From: Dasypus novemcinctus
Taxonomy: Eukaryota; Chordata; Mammalia; Cingulata; Dasypodidae
DNA: 64,000 bases
NCBI RefSeq assembly: GCF_030445035.2
Contig: NC_080673.1
Location: forward strand, 200,568,216 to 200,632,215
Direction of reading: 5' to 3'
A program made the translations under genes and the position numbers. The notes under the pieces are model-generated. The model was not told the origin of the DNA. It saw only the letters and a program-made list of their open reading frames with translations, and made no database searches. This document shows, piece by piece, positions 38,427 through 51,159 of the stretch (position 1 is its first letter; each line of letters opens with the position of its first letter).

Positions 38427-38502
38427 TATTTGAATGTGTGGTTTCTGGTAGACATGTCAAAAGTTTCCCGGTTTTCTAGTAGATCAAAAATAAACAACAA
38501 AT
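38427..38502 (+). repeat. 75-bp segment duplicated across the last NSG1 exon (copy 2)
   Basis: Second copy of the segment at 36650-36725, same orientation. This copy ends in 'caaaaataaacaac', which adds a poly(A)-like hexamer not present in copy 1. Confidence 0.75.
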
Positions 38503-38873
38503 AGTGCCAGCTCTGTTGCCAGCCAGCCTGGCAGGCAAGGTCAGCTCCACCACTACTTCCCGAAATGTGCTTCGGAGACATGAACTATGTTTCCTTCTCA
38601 AGGTGATTTGAAACGATGGCCATGCTTAGAAGAGCGGCCATGTGTCATACAGCCGTGTGCCCTGAAAAGGTTTTGAAGGTTGCTGGTGAGCAGTGGGGAA
38701 TGCATAAAGAGCAAGAAATGGGTGCCAAAACTTTGCCGGCATACAGTCCCATATAAACCAATCAAACCCATGTAAGCACATCCTGAAGGCAAACCCCTTT
38801 TGTGCTTTCTGGTAGACTGTACCTGATCGACTGTAAGTTCATCCACATGTAACCTGACATTTTCAACTGTGCA

Positions 38874-38879
38874 AATAAA
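38874..38879 (+). promoter_or_regulatory. NSG1: Candidate distal poly(A) signal, NSG1
   Basis: AATAAA in 'gtgcaaataaagaacac'. Use of this site would bring the NSG1 3' end to about 400 bp from the STX18 3' end. Confidence 0.4.
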
Positions 38880-39284
38880 GAACACAAGGTTATGTGTGGC
38901 TGCCCGACAGTCGTGTCTGCAGAGCACAAGCACTGTGCCAAGACCAGGCAGAACCTCTCACGCCTGCCCGGCGCCGTGGCCACGTGGCCACCAGATGCCT
39001 TCTGCACAGAGATGACTCTAGATGTTGCAGCCCTCAGTTCCCAAGCAGGCCTTCCTGTTTACCCTTCCTAGGTAAACACAGTGGGCCCAGTCCTTCTGGG
39101 CCGAGCTGCTTCTTGGAATAAAAGCTCCTTGGGCCCCAGGGGCAGGACAGTGGGCCTCCCATGCCCGTGCCCTGTCCCCAGGTGTCCAGGCAGCCATCAC
39201 GGAAGGCCGCACGGCGTCCTGCACGTCTGTCCTACATGGGGTGGTCAGCTGCTGAGTTTCTAAACTTGGACTCATTAACCACAC

Positions 39285-39875
39285 ATTAAGTCGCTGTGAT
39301 CATATTTATTAGATTCACAAGGCAAATGTGATTCTGCTTTTCTGTGACACGTGAGCCTGAGTATCAGGTGACTCGGCAGATGGGCAGCTGTGAGGAAACG
39401 AGAGTTAGCGTTTTGTTGTGAGAAGTTTAACCGGCAATTCCCCGTGAAGCCACCCGGATGGGAAGCGTCAGGGGCCTCGGGTGAGCCCTGAGCTGCATGC
39501 GGGTGCGGGGCCTGCTGGGCGCCTCTCCGGGGCAGCCCTCCTTCCACGGCAGGCTGGCGCTGAGGTGCAGTTAACAGCCATCTCTCCACATTTCATCCAA
39601 GACCGTGTCTTTCCGCTGCTGGGCAGCCTGCTTTCAGTTTACGTGGGTCGCTTTCTTTTCCAGCTGAGAGGTCTAGGATCACTGGTCGAGTGTCCCCTTT
39701 GTGAGAGCACACACATCTGCCCCCCACTCCACCCCTGGCCCTGGGTTACAGTCTGGGCATTGTGCCCTGCACCAGGAGACACCCGGCCGCGCACTGCTGG
39801 CCACAAGCAGCTGGGCGGAGAGTCCTGTCTGGTACCTGCACCACTCGAAGGCCACCGGACAGGCCCCGTCCCAAA
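39285..39875 (-). other. STX18: STX18 3' UTR (inferred)
   Basis: This is the stretch after the STX18 stop on the - strand down to about 15-25 nt beyond the only AATAAA in range, at 39310-39305. No repeats are recognised in it. The end is inferred. Confidence 0.5.
39305..39310 (-). promoter_or_regulatory. STX18: Candidate poly(A) signal, STX18
   Basis: TTTATT on the + strand is AATAAA on the STX18 strand, 566 nt after the stop codon, and is the only such hexamer between the stop and the NSG1 3' region. Confidence 0.5.
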
Positions 39876-40836
<961 letters not shown>

Positions 40837-40914
40837 CTACGGAAGAAAAGAGTGTCAGGTAAATACAACCAATTCTTCGTCCCCCGAGTCATCATCAACA
40901 TAAGCAGCAGCTGC

Positions 40915-41095
40915 CGCTACCAAGTGCCACACGCATCTGCCTGGGCATTCTTAGAGCACCCTGCGTGGTTGGCAGTACCCCCTTTTAGATAAGGGAAGTA
41001 TAAGGCTCAGAGAGGTTTAATAACTCACCCAAAGCCACCCAGCAACCAAGTGGCAGCACTGGCATTAGCGCCCCATCCCATTAGAGCCTGGGCTC
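40915..41095 (+). repeat. MIR SINE
   Basis: 'cttttagataagggaagtat', 'aaggctcagagaggtttaat', 'aactcacccaaagccaccca' follow MIR order clearly. Confidence 0.8.
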
Positions 41096-42097
41096 CTTCT
41101 ACCACTTCCTGCCCTTGCGGGAGGCACCAGGAAGCCAAGTACAGACAAGCTGCATTCTACATGCCAGGGGCTTTCCCTCACATTTCATGAATTCTTTACC
41201 AAGTCCAGAGAAGTGAGTGTCAAAACGTAGAGGGTTTAATACATACACGCTAGCCTCACTGTACCACTGTGCTCACTATTCTCTAAAAAAAACAGGCTAA
41301 AACGTAAAAGTCAAACTGGGATGCAGCGCACTTGCAAAAAATGTTTAAACACTTGGAAAGCCTCACAAGTGTGGGGTCCCAGTCTTGTTCGATGGACCAT
41401 CTGGCCAAGCAGCACCCACAATTCCACAGGAGAGCACATGGATGCTAGAGTCTGATTGACCAGCAGTGGAATCTGTTTCTCTGGTCCCTTCAGGCACTGG
41501 TGAAACTGCTGCTCACATGCTGTGGTAGGGGAGATGGGAAGGAATCGCCAATCGCCTGATGATAAAATCCCACAGAGGGGAAAGCAGCTCTGGCCATCTG
41601 GTCCAGTGGCCAGGAGGACTGGGGACTGCTTTGCTCTGTCATCACACTTCTTTGGAGTGGAAGCTAACTGCCCACTGCCAAAATTCCTAATGGATAATCT
41701 TTAAGAACGACCTTGTAACACGGACAAGAGAACCAAGACGTGGCTTTTCTTGGGTCTTAGAAAGCCTGAGGAGCCGAGGCGAGGCACCCACCTGTGCTCG
41801 GCCAGACACCCTCAGCCAATGGGTGGTTTGAAGCAGGGCGTGACGTGAGCAGTTCTTTTTACCAGTTTGGTCCTGTGCTTGGGAGCAGCTCCTTACCAAC
41901 CAAGACTCCTAGCCGATGGCAGGTGCCCCCCCAGTGCTGCGCTTAGTGTGGGGACGTGAGAATTGGTGCGATTCCAGCTGACTGCACTTTGGCCAAGCAA
42001 GCCTTCGCTGCATGGCAGCCACACTGGTCACGTTCCATCTGCCGGCAGGAATGGCAGCGCAGCTGGCTGTGCACATGGAACCATGCCCCATCCAGCT

Positions 42098-42206
42098 CGG
42101 TCACGCCTGCACCCAAGAGGGCACTGGTTTCCCCTATGGGAGCCTGCCCAGCTTGGCCACACCCGCACCCAAGAGGGCACTGGTTTCCCCTATGGGAGCC
42201 TGCCAC
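42098..42206. repeat. 56-bp tandem duplication
   Basis: The block with ACCCAAGAGGGCACTGGTTT occurs at 42111 and again at 42167, a 56-bp period. About 54 of 56 positions agree by eye. It sits in the STX18 intron. Confidence 0.95.
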
Positions 42207-43193
42207 GTGCCAGGTGTGCGCCGGGCCCTTCTTCCTCCCTGGCTGGGGTGGGGAGGCAGCTGCACAAGGACAGACAGCCTGTCCCAGGGAGGCACCGAGC
42301 GACAGGCCCACATGAGAGCCCAGGGCTTCTGACCCAGCCCCTGCTCCTCCTTCCGCCCAGAGCTGCCTTGGGAAATAAGTGGGTGTTCTCTGAGAGGGGG
42401 GCATCTGATTTCATTTTTGTGACATGCAGCTGAATTGATGATCATCAAACTGAAAATTCTATACAAAGGCCAAAATAAAGCTTCTAATTTGAGGCTTACT
42501 GTGCTCACGCTTGAGTAGTTCCTCTGAAGCGCTGTTAAAAAGGGTAACTCTTCTGAACCTTACTTTTCAATTTGTTGCTAAGACTAAATGTGTATAATAG
42601 TGGTTTTGTGAGTGAAATGTCTTAAGCCCAGTTTAACACACAGGGAAAAAAATGATTTTGTCTTTCAAGCCCTTCCCTGGTCTGTGGATGCTAAGATCTC
42701 AAGGGCAAGTTTATCAGGTCTCTGAGCATTTGGCCAGCTGGCTGGAAGAAGTTTGGAACTGGAGGCAGTTGGAAATAACGCAAAAAATACATTCACTTTT
42801 GTGAGGATGCGCCATCTCCTGTGCTGGGAACTTCCCGAAGGTTCTCCGAGCCTTTCAATATTGCTGTGAGGGCCACCTCCATCTTAGCAACACGGCGCCT
42901 ACCCCCAGAGCCAGCGGCCTCCCAGCCTGAGCCCCCTCCCGCCAGGCTGCCCTGCCCCACCGTGTGCTCCACGGTCCGGAGGCTACTTGGTCCCAACCTG
43001 GGTTGCCAGCAGGGCCCCACGGAGACCCCTCCCCAGAGGCGATGCTGCCCTAGGGCAGGACAGGCTGTCACCCAAAGACTTCTGCTAATGAGCACTGGCC
43101 ACAGAACTGACGAGATTCTGGACTATGTCTTGAATTCTTAGGCTATTTCTTGTCTAAGCCAAAAGTTACAAGCACTTTACATTTTTTTTTTAC

Positions 43194-43263
43194 CTGTTGC
43201 AAAACCTTTTCTGTGAAAATCTCTTGGAGTCTGGAAATTTCAACCACTTTCCCTTCAATTTGT
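43194..43263 (-). CDS. STX18: STX18 coding exon (SNARE helix, zero-layer glutamine)
   Basis: One nucleotide completes an Arg codon, then 23 codons follow: QIEGKVVEISRLQEIFTEKV then LQQ. The 70-nt exon is the first half of the SNARE helix. Aligning LQQEAEID with the syntaxin pattern ESQGEMID places the zero-layer Gln at the last Gln, whose codon is 43196-43194 at the exon edge; this alignment is my inference. The acceptor is preceded by a long T tract on the - strand (43264-43300). The donor is CAG|GTAAAA. Confidence 0.96.
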
Positions 43264-44703
43264 CTTAAAAAAAAAACAAACAACAACAAAAAAACAATTA
43301 ATAGATTAGTACATGGTAATTTTAACAAAGATTTTACCCATGACTAAAGAAATCGCCCCTTCTATGCTACGTGAAGGTGCAAGACAGGGAGGGCACACCA
43401 CAGCCGCTGGGAGGATGGAGGAGACTGTGGAGGAGGGCTCCCTCCTCGGCCTGGGACCCTTTAATTTCCTTCTGCTTCAGCCAATGCACTTTGTTTCCAG
43501 GAAACGCGCTCTCTCGTGGGAACAGCCCCTCAGCCCTGAGGCGTGGCGTGCACCATGCCCCGTGCGCTCCACCCACTGCCTGGCTCTTGGCAGGTCCCTT
43601 ATGCCTTGGCTACAGAGGGCACTGTCTCCAGTTAGTCCCGTGACCAGTGGGACACACAGGAACAGAGTGGGGAGTCCTAAGAAAACGTCACAGGACATTG
43701 ATGAGGCTACTGCAGTCACGCTCCATGATGGAGAGAAGCACGTTCTCCACTAAGAGCAACTCCCTAGTGAAAGAAAACACATTCCGAGTGATTTTGAAAA
43801 CATCTCATCTGAGTTCAGTGATTCTGGGTCTGTCCCGACTTGATAGCAGAGCGAGTGAAGCCCGTTTCAGGGCAGCCTGGCCTACCCCGGGGCGTGCAGG
43901 CGGTGGAGATGTTCAGAAACAGGAGCCACACTGCCTGACGCTAGTGACCGCCAGAAGAGGCAGGGCCTTAGGAGAAAAGGCTGGGGCAGGGGTGGGGGCA
44001 GTCAGAGGAAGGCTAGGGGGTCCATTTTAGAGGGGGAAATGCCAAGGATGCGGCAGCTCCGGGGGCTGTCAAGGGGACATACAGCTGCTCAAGAAAGTCA
44101 TGAGGGCTGTGTGGGTGCAGCATCGGGATTCATTTTATTTGGGGAAGGGCCCCCAATGCAACAAGAGGGTTCAGAGCTCTGGAAAGAGCTGGGCCTTTCT
44201 TTCAGAATGCCCCCAACATCCCACTGGAACCGAGGCTGCCGAGAGCTCTTGCTGGCAGGCATCCCATCCATCTACTCCTGTGCACCCAGGGCTGCCTGCC
44301 CTTGCGGGGGCCGCCCACGGCACAGCTTTCAGAGGCTCCCTGCTGGGGGAGGGAGGAGGGAAGATCATTTGCAGGAGGGGGCTGTCCTCTGCAGAGGGGC
44401 TTCGGCAGGCTCTGCTCTGGGCGCCGTTTCTAGTACAGCAGCGTGTGAGACGTAAAGGGTGCTGGAAGTACACTCGGGGAGCCTGCCGCGGCGCACCTGG
44501 GAGCCCGGAGCTGAGCGCCAGCAGCACAGGCCCATGAGTGGATGAGTCGTTTTACCCCGATTCCCTCCCCCCAAAAAGGCACAGGCTGCCTGCAATTGGC
44601 CCAAGGACCACATGCCGGCTGCCTGGGCACCCAAATAAATGAAGTGCCTCCTTTGTGGAGAAGCTGTACAAATAGGTCATCTGCCCACAAAGCACACACA
44701 TAC
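43264..44703 (-). other. STX18: STX18 intron
   Basis: An intron of about 1.4 kb with a T-rich (on the gene strand) region just before the next exon. No repeat or exon is recognised. Confidence 0.8.
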
Positions 44704-44762
44704 CTCACTTCATCAAACAGGCTGTTCATTTCACCAATGAGTCGCTGATTTTCTTGTTCGAA
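44704..44762 (-). CDS. STX18: STX18 coding exon (start of SNARE region)
   Basis: 19 codons plus two nucleotides of an Arg codon: FEQENQRLIGEMNSLFDEV then R. The acceptor is TTACAG| above 44762 and the donor is AG|GTATGTG at 44703-44697. It ends in phase 2 and joins the next exon in frame. The human protein, as I recall it, has Tyr where this sequence has Phe at the first codon; this is a conservative change worth confirming. Confidence 0.96.
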
Positions 44763-45539
44763 CTGTAAGCAAACAATAAACACTTTAAGGATGACATTGA
44801 ACCACTCTCAAGTCTCAGGAGCATCACGGCTAAAGGCAAGAGTCCGGCAGGGCGCCTGGGTGAAACATTCTTATCTGTCCTCCAGGAATTACTGCCAACA
44901 CCTTCCAGTGTGGACCCACCCTGCCTTGTGTGAAGGCCATCAGCTCCAGGGTGAAACAAAGTCCATTTCTGGAAGAAAATACAAAGGCAGAGAACAGCTG
45001 GGCTGCCCACAGCTTGACACCTTTTATACTCTGCTTCACTCATTTGAATTCCAAGTACACACACCGGCCTCTGCCTGTAAATGGGAAAGCGCCCAGGAAC
45101 CCAGGCGCTCAGCATCCCTGGTGCACCACCCCTGCTGGGTGCCTCCTTTCTAGGACCTGGGGTTGGGAGGGGCTGGAGAGGAAGTGCAGTGCTGGGCAGA
45201 GGCAAAGCTGCCCCGGGACCCAGGCTGCTTTCAAGGACAGACCCTCGGCCACATCACTCTGCTCTGTGGCGATGGGGACAGAGGCCAAAGTGCCACAGCA
45301 GCCGCGGTTCCCGGGCTTCGAGGATGGCTGCCTGGACACCTGGGGCTCTTCAGAACTGACTTAGCCCAGCAGTGCCAAGAGCTGCTCTCCTGCCCACTCC
45401 TGCTAACTTGATACTGGCCAAACGAAGGGATGGAAGCACCTGAAACTTCACCTTGGGGGGCTGGGAAAACCCCCTCCTTGTCCTCACCAATGGCAACACT
45501 GCCCCAGGGAGTCAGCCACTCTGTAGGTGAGCACAGCAT

Positions 45540-45665
45540 CCTCGCTCATGCTGGTCCTTCAGGCCCAGCTCAAATGCCACCTTCTCCAAGAGCCCTGTCC
45601 TGTCCCCGAGCTGACATTCCTTCCCATTTCTAGAACCATGGCTTAGCATTTTCTGAAATTCTCCT
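45540..45665 (+). repeat. L2 LINE fragment
   Basis: 'caggcccagctcaaatgcca', 'ccttctccaagagccctgtc', 'ctgtccccgagctgacattc' resemble L2 3' landmarks. Confidence 0.55.
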
Positions 45666-45673
45666 TTAGGCTG

Positions 45674-46310
45674 TGTTACCAGATTTTGTCTAGGTTCTTG
45701 GCAATGCTGGAGAAATGAATTGTAAGAGCATGCCGTGTGAATTAGGCCAGTAATTTATTCAGGTAGGGAGGGAAGAGAAATGGGAGAAAATAACAGAGTG
45801 GGGGTCACAGGTAGAGAGGAAGGGGGTGAAAAGGGATAAAGAGAGCTGATTTACAGGCTACAATTCCCTGGGTTATAAAGGCCCAGGTTTACTTGCGTGG
45901 CTGCATGGCCACATGGCAGAGGAAAAATGGTGTGGGTGGCGCACAGAGGGCAGGAACAGGTCCAAGGCAAGAGCAGAGTGAGAGCCCGCTCAGGCCTCGC
46001 TGTTCGCTTTATAGACTATTAATTATTCCACCCCTTCACTAATGGCAGGGGAGGGGCTCCAGCTGTTTGCTGTTTTGATTGGTCACCCCACCCACCAATC
46101 CCCCAGTGAGCACCCAATGATAAAGTCCTTGGGGAAGAGCCGGGGCTTTTCTTTGCTTCCAGAAGAAGTCTTTGTTCTGAGTAGCAGAATCTTGAGGGTG
46201 GGGGTCCTCCAGCAGCCATCTTGGGGTTACTGATGTCCACGTGGACTCTCTGCCAGGTTCCAGATCCATCTATTGATTCCCTATCTTACTGGCCTGCTTC
46301 ACCTGTTACT
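45674..46310 (-). mobile_element. Solo endogenous-retrovirus LTR
   Basis: On the - strand the element has a CCAAT box (46082-46078), a TATAAA box (46013-46008), a poly(A) signal AATAAA (45759-45754) about 250 bp further on, and a 3' end of GGTAACA at about 45674, the usual CA terminus. That is the U3-R-U5 order of an LTR. No internal retroviral genes are seen on either side, so it appears solo. The upstream (right) end is not fixed. It lies in STX18 in the same direction as the gene. Confidence 0.6.
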
Positions 46311-48464
46311 CATTTTCTGCTTTGTAAAAACTGCGTGTCTCAAACTCCCTGTGTGAGTGACTACACGAGCTTCTCAAGGGAGGCAATGAGTCTAACCCAA
46401 CTTTGTAAAAGCCCCAAATTTGTTTCTACTGTCACATTTGGGAGCTGCAGTCAGATCCACAAACCTTGTTTGTGCCAGAACCTGTGGAGGGAAACAAGTG
46501 TGGGCAAGCCCTTGCCCTCCAGAGGCGTTGCGACCTGAGTCAAGGTCAGGGTTGCCACTCGCTTAGCAGATCAAGTGGAGAAAACAAGGAACGGTCCCAG
46601 AACTCCCTCAGCCTGCAAGGGCTGTGCCCCACAGCCCTGCGCTGTCCCCATCTCCAGGGGAGGAACTGAGTGGAGCCCTCTGCCCGCGCCTCCTCCGGTT
46701 CCACCCCGCAGAGGCCCCTTTGCCTGGCTCACCCCACCCCACAGGCCTCTGGGCAGTGTTCACAGGCCCCGGGCTTCCCACTGGCCCTGCTCCCTTGCCC
46801 TTCGGAGACCCGAGGGTCTCCACGAGCAGGCGGTGCCCGCTCTCTGTCGGCCTCTCCTGCTGCTCTGTCGTGCCACTTGCCTCCCCCTGCCCAGGGCCAG
46901 CTCTCAGGTGTGGATGGGGAGCTGCAGCTGGTCCCTCAAGCCCAGGGCTGGGTCCTTCTTCACGATGCCCTCTCATGCCATCGCCTTCTGCCGCCTCCTT
47001 TCAGCTCCCACTGTGTGCAGGGGCCGTCTTCCCTCCTGGGGCAGGGCTGTCTTCTCAGGACAGCCACCCAGTTCTCAGCCACCACCATCCATCAAAACAT
47101 AAAGCTGCCTCCACTCCACCCCAAACTCAGAGAACGGGTGGGCTGGTGAAGCTTCTGCAGGAGAGAAGTCCCAGGAAGCAACTTGCCAGGCTGCCTCAGC
47201 TACGCCAGGTGCCTTGTGGCTGCTGACATGGTACAGTTTATGGTCCTTTTAATTATGCATCACAAAGGCTATTTTAAGAGAATAAAAATTCCACTTTTGA
47301 GTTTGAAAGTATCAGCTCTGTTAAATGTCAAACTCAGCAGTTACTTAGGAGTTCAGTATTTAAGGAAAACGTGCAATTACTCCAACATGTAGGTGCTAAT
47401 TCCCATAGATTCAATAAGGCATTATTTGTTTTTTGGGGTGGGGGTGGGGAAGGGGGTGGGACTCGGGCATTTTCTTTGAATTTCTCTAACAACAAAGCAT
47501 GGCCCCATCTTTTAAATCCAGTCCGTTTATGCTTTAAACGTTCCTAAACAAAATTAACTAGTGATTTGAGGTGATGTATTACTGGAATGCTCCTTGGAAA
47601 CAAAGCTTTTCTTGTGTCCTCCCTGGTGCCCGCCTGTGGTGTAGTGCTGCACTTCCTTCTGGGCCTCGAGGTAATTGTTCCTTCTGAAGGGCTCGGTGTG
47701 GCCCTCAGCGGCTGCAGGGGGAGCAGATCCTGGCTCGGATTTCCTTGGAGCCCAGGGGTTCTTGATGCAACCTGAGACACACCCAGTCTCTGGGGGAAGT
47801 GAGAGGAACAAATGCTGCAGGGATTAAGCAGTAAGAAAGGGTGAAGGAAAGTTTGGCGACAGCTAGGAGCTTCAAAGGAGGGCAGCCTCTGTGCAGCGGT
47901 TCTCTTGCATGCGTGTGCATACGCACGCACACCCCCTCTCAGCCTGTCTGCCACTAACAAGTGCAAGGAGGCCACTTATTGAGACTAGGCAGGGCTTGGG
48001 CACATCAGGTAACAGCTGGGTTGCTGATAACGTACCAACTTGCACCAGGTTTTGGAATGATTTCCGATGTCTAAATTGCACATTGACACACCTCGCCTCA
48101 CTCTGCCGAGAAGGCAGGCGCCTCCAAACGCCTGGTGGGCCAGCGTGGGTGGTGCCAGCGCTGGGGAAGCCAGTTCTTGTGGCCTCGCGGGGGCTCCCCG
48201 CAGGCCCCTGGGCCTGTCAGCCTCTCTTTAGGAACATCTGAGGTGGGCCTTATCCCGTCCTGCCCGCTCCTGAGCAGGGAGCGATGGTTTCAACTCCAGC
48301 CCCTTCCCCCTCCGGGCTGCATGGCAGCACGAATGCAGGGAACACTGGCACTCACCAGCGCCCTTAGAGGAGCGCACGAGGCTAGAGTGGCTCGCACCCC
48401 CCACAAAGCAGGCTCGAGTCCCGCCAGGTGCCCTAGTGTCTACTCATTTGTAAACAGGATCTCC

Positions 48465-48720
48465 GAAGATCCTATTCATTAAGATGAGCCCCGAATGGGG
48501 GGGAGGTGGCTAATCCTGACTCAAGTCCTTATGAGCAGCAGAAGAAATGTGGGCACAGTAAAAGGAGACAGGACAGAGACAGCAGGTGACCAAGCAGCGG
48601 CCGAGTCATGCCAGCACGCCGGCACCAGAATGCCACAGGCCCTGCTGACACTTGATTTTGGACTTCCAGCCTCCAGAACCATGAGACGATACGTTCCTGA
48701 CGTTGTAAGTCACCAGTCGT
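48465..48720 (+). repeat. Old mammalian interspersed repeat
   Basis: 'ccttatgagcagcagaagaa', 'aggacagagacagcaggtga', 'cacttgattttggacttcca', 'gcctccagaaccatgagacg' occur in the order typical of one end of the family also at 1475-1855. Confidence 0.6.
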
Positions 48721-49139
48721 GGTGGTGCTCCGGCGGCCAAGGACACCCAGGCAGTGGGTTCCGACACGTGATGCTTATGAGGCCCTTCAAGACGTTATTA
48801 TCATTATTACTATTATTTAGCCTTCCTGTGAGGCCCCTTCCGACACGCACAGTGAGTGGCTAGGTACCCCGGTTCCAGGTTCTAGAGGGCAGCTGGCACC
48901 CCAGTTGGTCATTCCCAGCCACCACACACAGTGGTGCCGCCGCAGCATCTGGGGTCTCTCGCTGAGTGGACGAAGGGGGGGCGTGTATCTCCACATGGGG
49001 GCTTTTCACAAAGCCAGGCCTCCATGCTCAGCACCACAGACGCCCCGTGCACCTAACCTGAACGACCTAGAACACGAGAGCAGCCAGCCCACGTCTAGTC
49101 CCCTGGACACTGCCTGGGGACACAGTGCACAAGCTGCCC

Positions 49140-49290
49140 CTCGGCGCAGACACCTGGTCTAAGAGCTCCACCTGTGGCTCTCTGTAAAATGTAGGCGGCA
49201 GGCAGAAGTCCCGGCCATTAGGGGCTGCTGTGAGAATTAAATAAATCACACACATGGAGTGCTCAGGACAATTCTGGGCCTGAGTGCATG
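49140..49290 (-). repeat. MIR fragment
   Basis: 'ctgtaaaatgtaggcggcag', 'gctgtgagaattaaataaat', 'gagtgctcaggacaattctg' is the reverse-orientation MIR pattern. Confidence 0.55.
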
Positions 49291-49453
49291 CTGCCTGTGC
49301 GGGGCGTTATTCTTAGTGGGCTGCCTTATTCCGTTTACACGTTAGACTTTCAGGAAGGGTCCTGCTTAAAGGGCTGCTGCTCTGATCTGAAGGATGCAGA
49401 TCCACGCAGGGAACGCCTTGGTACAGAGACTGTTTCTGATGGAACCCTCCTTC

Positions 49454-49880
49454 CTATTGTTTTTTTTTTTTTTTTAAGATTTATTTCTGCCCCCAACCCC
49501 TCCCCGTTGTTTGCTCTCTGTCCATTTGCTGTGAGTTCTTCTGTGTCTGCTTGTTTTCTCTTTAGGAGGCACCAGGAACAGATTCTGGGACCTTCCTTTG
49601 TGGAAGAGAGGGGCTCGATCTCTTGTGCCACCTCAGCATTCTGGTCTGCTGTGTCTCTTATTGTCTCTCCTCTGTGTCTGTCTTTGTTGCATCATCTTGC
49701 TGCACCAGCTCCCTGCTTGGGCCAGCACTCCTGTGCAGGGCAGCACTCTGCTCAGACCAACTCTCCACTTGGGCTAGCTTACTGCACTGGCCAGTTAGCT
49801 TCACAGGAGGTCCAGGAATCGAACCAAGGACCTCCCATATGGTAGATGGAAGCCCAATCGCTTGAGCCACATCCACTTCC
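49454..49880 (-). mobile_element. DAS-type SINE, longer (composite) form
   Basis: On the - strand a tRNA-like head lies near 49880-49790. Read toward the left, it is followed by a second tRNA-like block near 49565-49640 ('cacaagagatcgagcccctc') and then the oligo-T tail at 49454-49475. The second block is absent from the shorter copies at 4147 and 36095, so this is a different subtype. No target-site duplication is evident. Confidence 0.85.
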
Positions 49881-51159
49881 ATTTTAAAGACAATGGCCCT
49901 ATAAAGGCCTTGGAGTATAAAAATGAGGCTGGAAGAAGCATTTGATTTGAAAATAGCTAGGAGCAGTTAATGGAACAGAAGACTCAGAAACCCAGGGGAG
50001 GCTCTGGCTTGGCCTAGAGAGCGGTGCCCCCCGCTCAGGCACCCACCACTCAGGCCCTTTCTGGGCTCTTCCTGCTGTGCTTTCTCAACACGCCAACCCC
50101 CTTGCCACTCCTGCCTCTGTGACCCTCACCCTGGCTCCCTCCAGGTCTGGGCTTGAGCCCCTGCCAGCGTAGTGCGCAGATTCTATCAACTTCCCTGTGC
50201 TCTCCACTGAGCTGAGCTTGACTACACACCATGAGCCCAGCCGGTGAGCCACCTGGGGCTTGCACAGCCTGCCTGGGGAGCCGGGTAGGGCTAGGGACAA
50301 CTGTTATATGGATTTAAGAAACAGAAGCCACATTCGCCACATTCGTCTCTTTAAAAATTATTCCAAGGAATATATAAATGAATGCAGGTGGTTTCACTTG
50401 TGATAAGTAAAATGAATGTGGTCCAAGAAATGAAGGTATTTTCTCAATGATAACATCAGAAAGCGATTTAGTACCACTCAGCCTGACCACAAGACATCTG
50501 CTTCCACGAACTCAAAGGCATTAATATACCTGTATCATGAGTTAGAAATTCAAATTTATTGTACAAATCATATAATACCCTGCAACCATTTGGAACACAT
50601 GACCACTGTTCCTATGAGTGAAATAATGAAATTGCTATTATAATGCCTAATTCCTTATTTTACCCTGAGGAAAAATTCCAAAAGAATGATTATGAATTAT
50701 GACCACAATTTGCTATGATACTTTCCAATTTAAAGCCAAGGGTGCTAAAAAAAACAACAACAAAAACCAACCAACCAACCAACCACCAGTAGTGGAGTAG
50801 TTCTTTTTCTTCATTTTCAGGGTTAGCTAGCCTGTAACACATGGCACATGACTGCTACTCCCGGTTAAGAAAGAAGAGAACTGCACATTCAATAGCTGGT
50901 CATAAAAGTACTGAACATCACAGCCTTCTGCCCAATCCACTTGCAATAATGCCAGAAAAATGAGGACGGTCCTGCTGATTCTGCTTGCACTGGTCATGGC
51001 TACTACGGCAGGGCAGTATCTAGTGGTACTGAGAATGGCCCTGGTGCCTTTTCAGATGATGACTCGGGCAGGGCAATGAGGGGCAGCGTGGTGTGGTGAG
51101 TCATGAGGGAAGGAGCCGAGTCACACTGCAGCATCTCTTCCAGGTGAGGAGCCGCCTGT

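Larger units (their letters stand above)
37224..38900 (+). other. NSG1: NSG1 3' UTR region (extent inferred)
   Basis: An AT-rich stretch follows the stop. AATAAA hexamers are at 37263-37268, 37366-37371, 37505-37510, 38874-38879 and 39117-39122. A short form could end near 37390 and a long form near 38895-39140. Which is used cannot be told from sequence. No repeat is recognised apart from the duplicated segment at 38427-38502. Confidence 0.55.
40837..43193 (-). other. STX18: STX18 intron
   Basis: An intron of about 2.4 kb. It contains a MIR at 40915-41095 and a 56-bp tandem duplication at about 42098-42206. The rest shows no recognisable feature. Confidence 0.8.
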
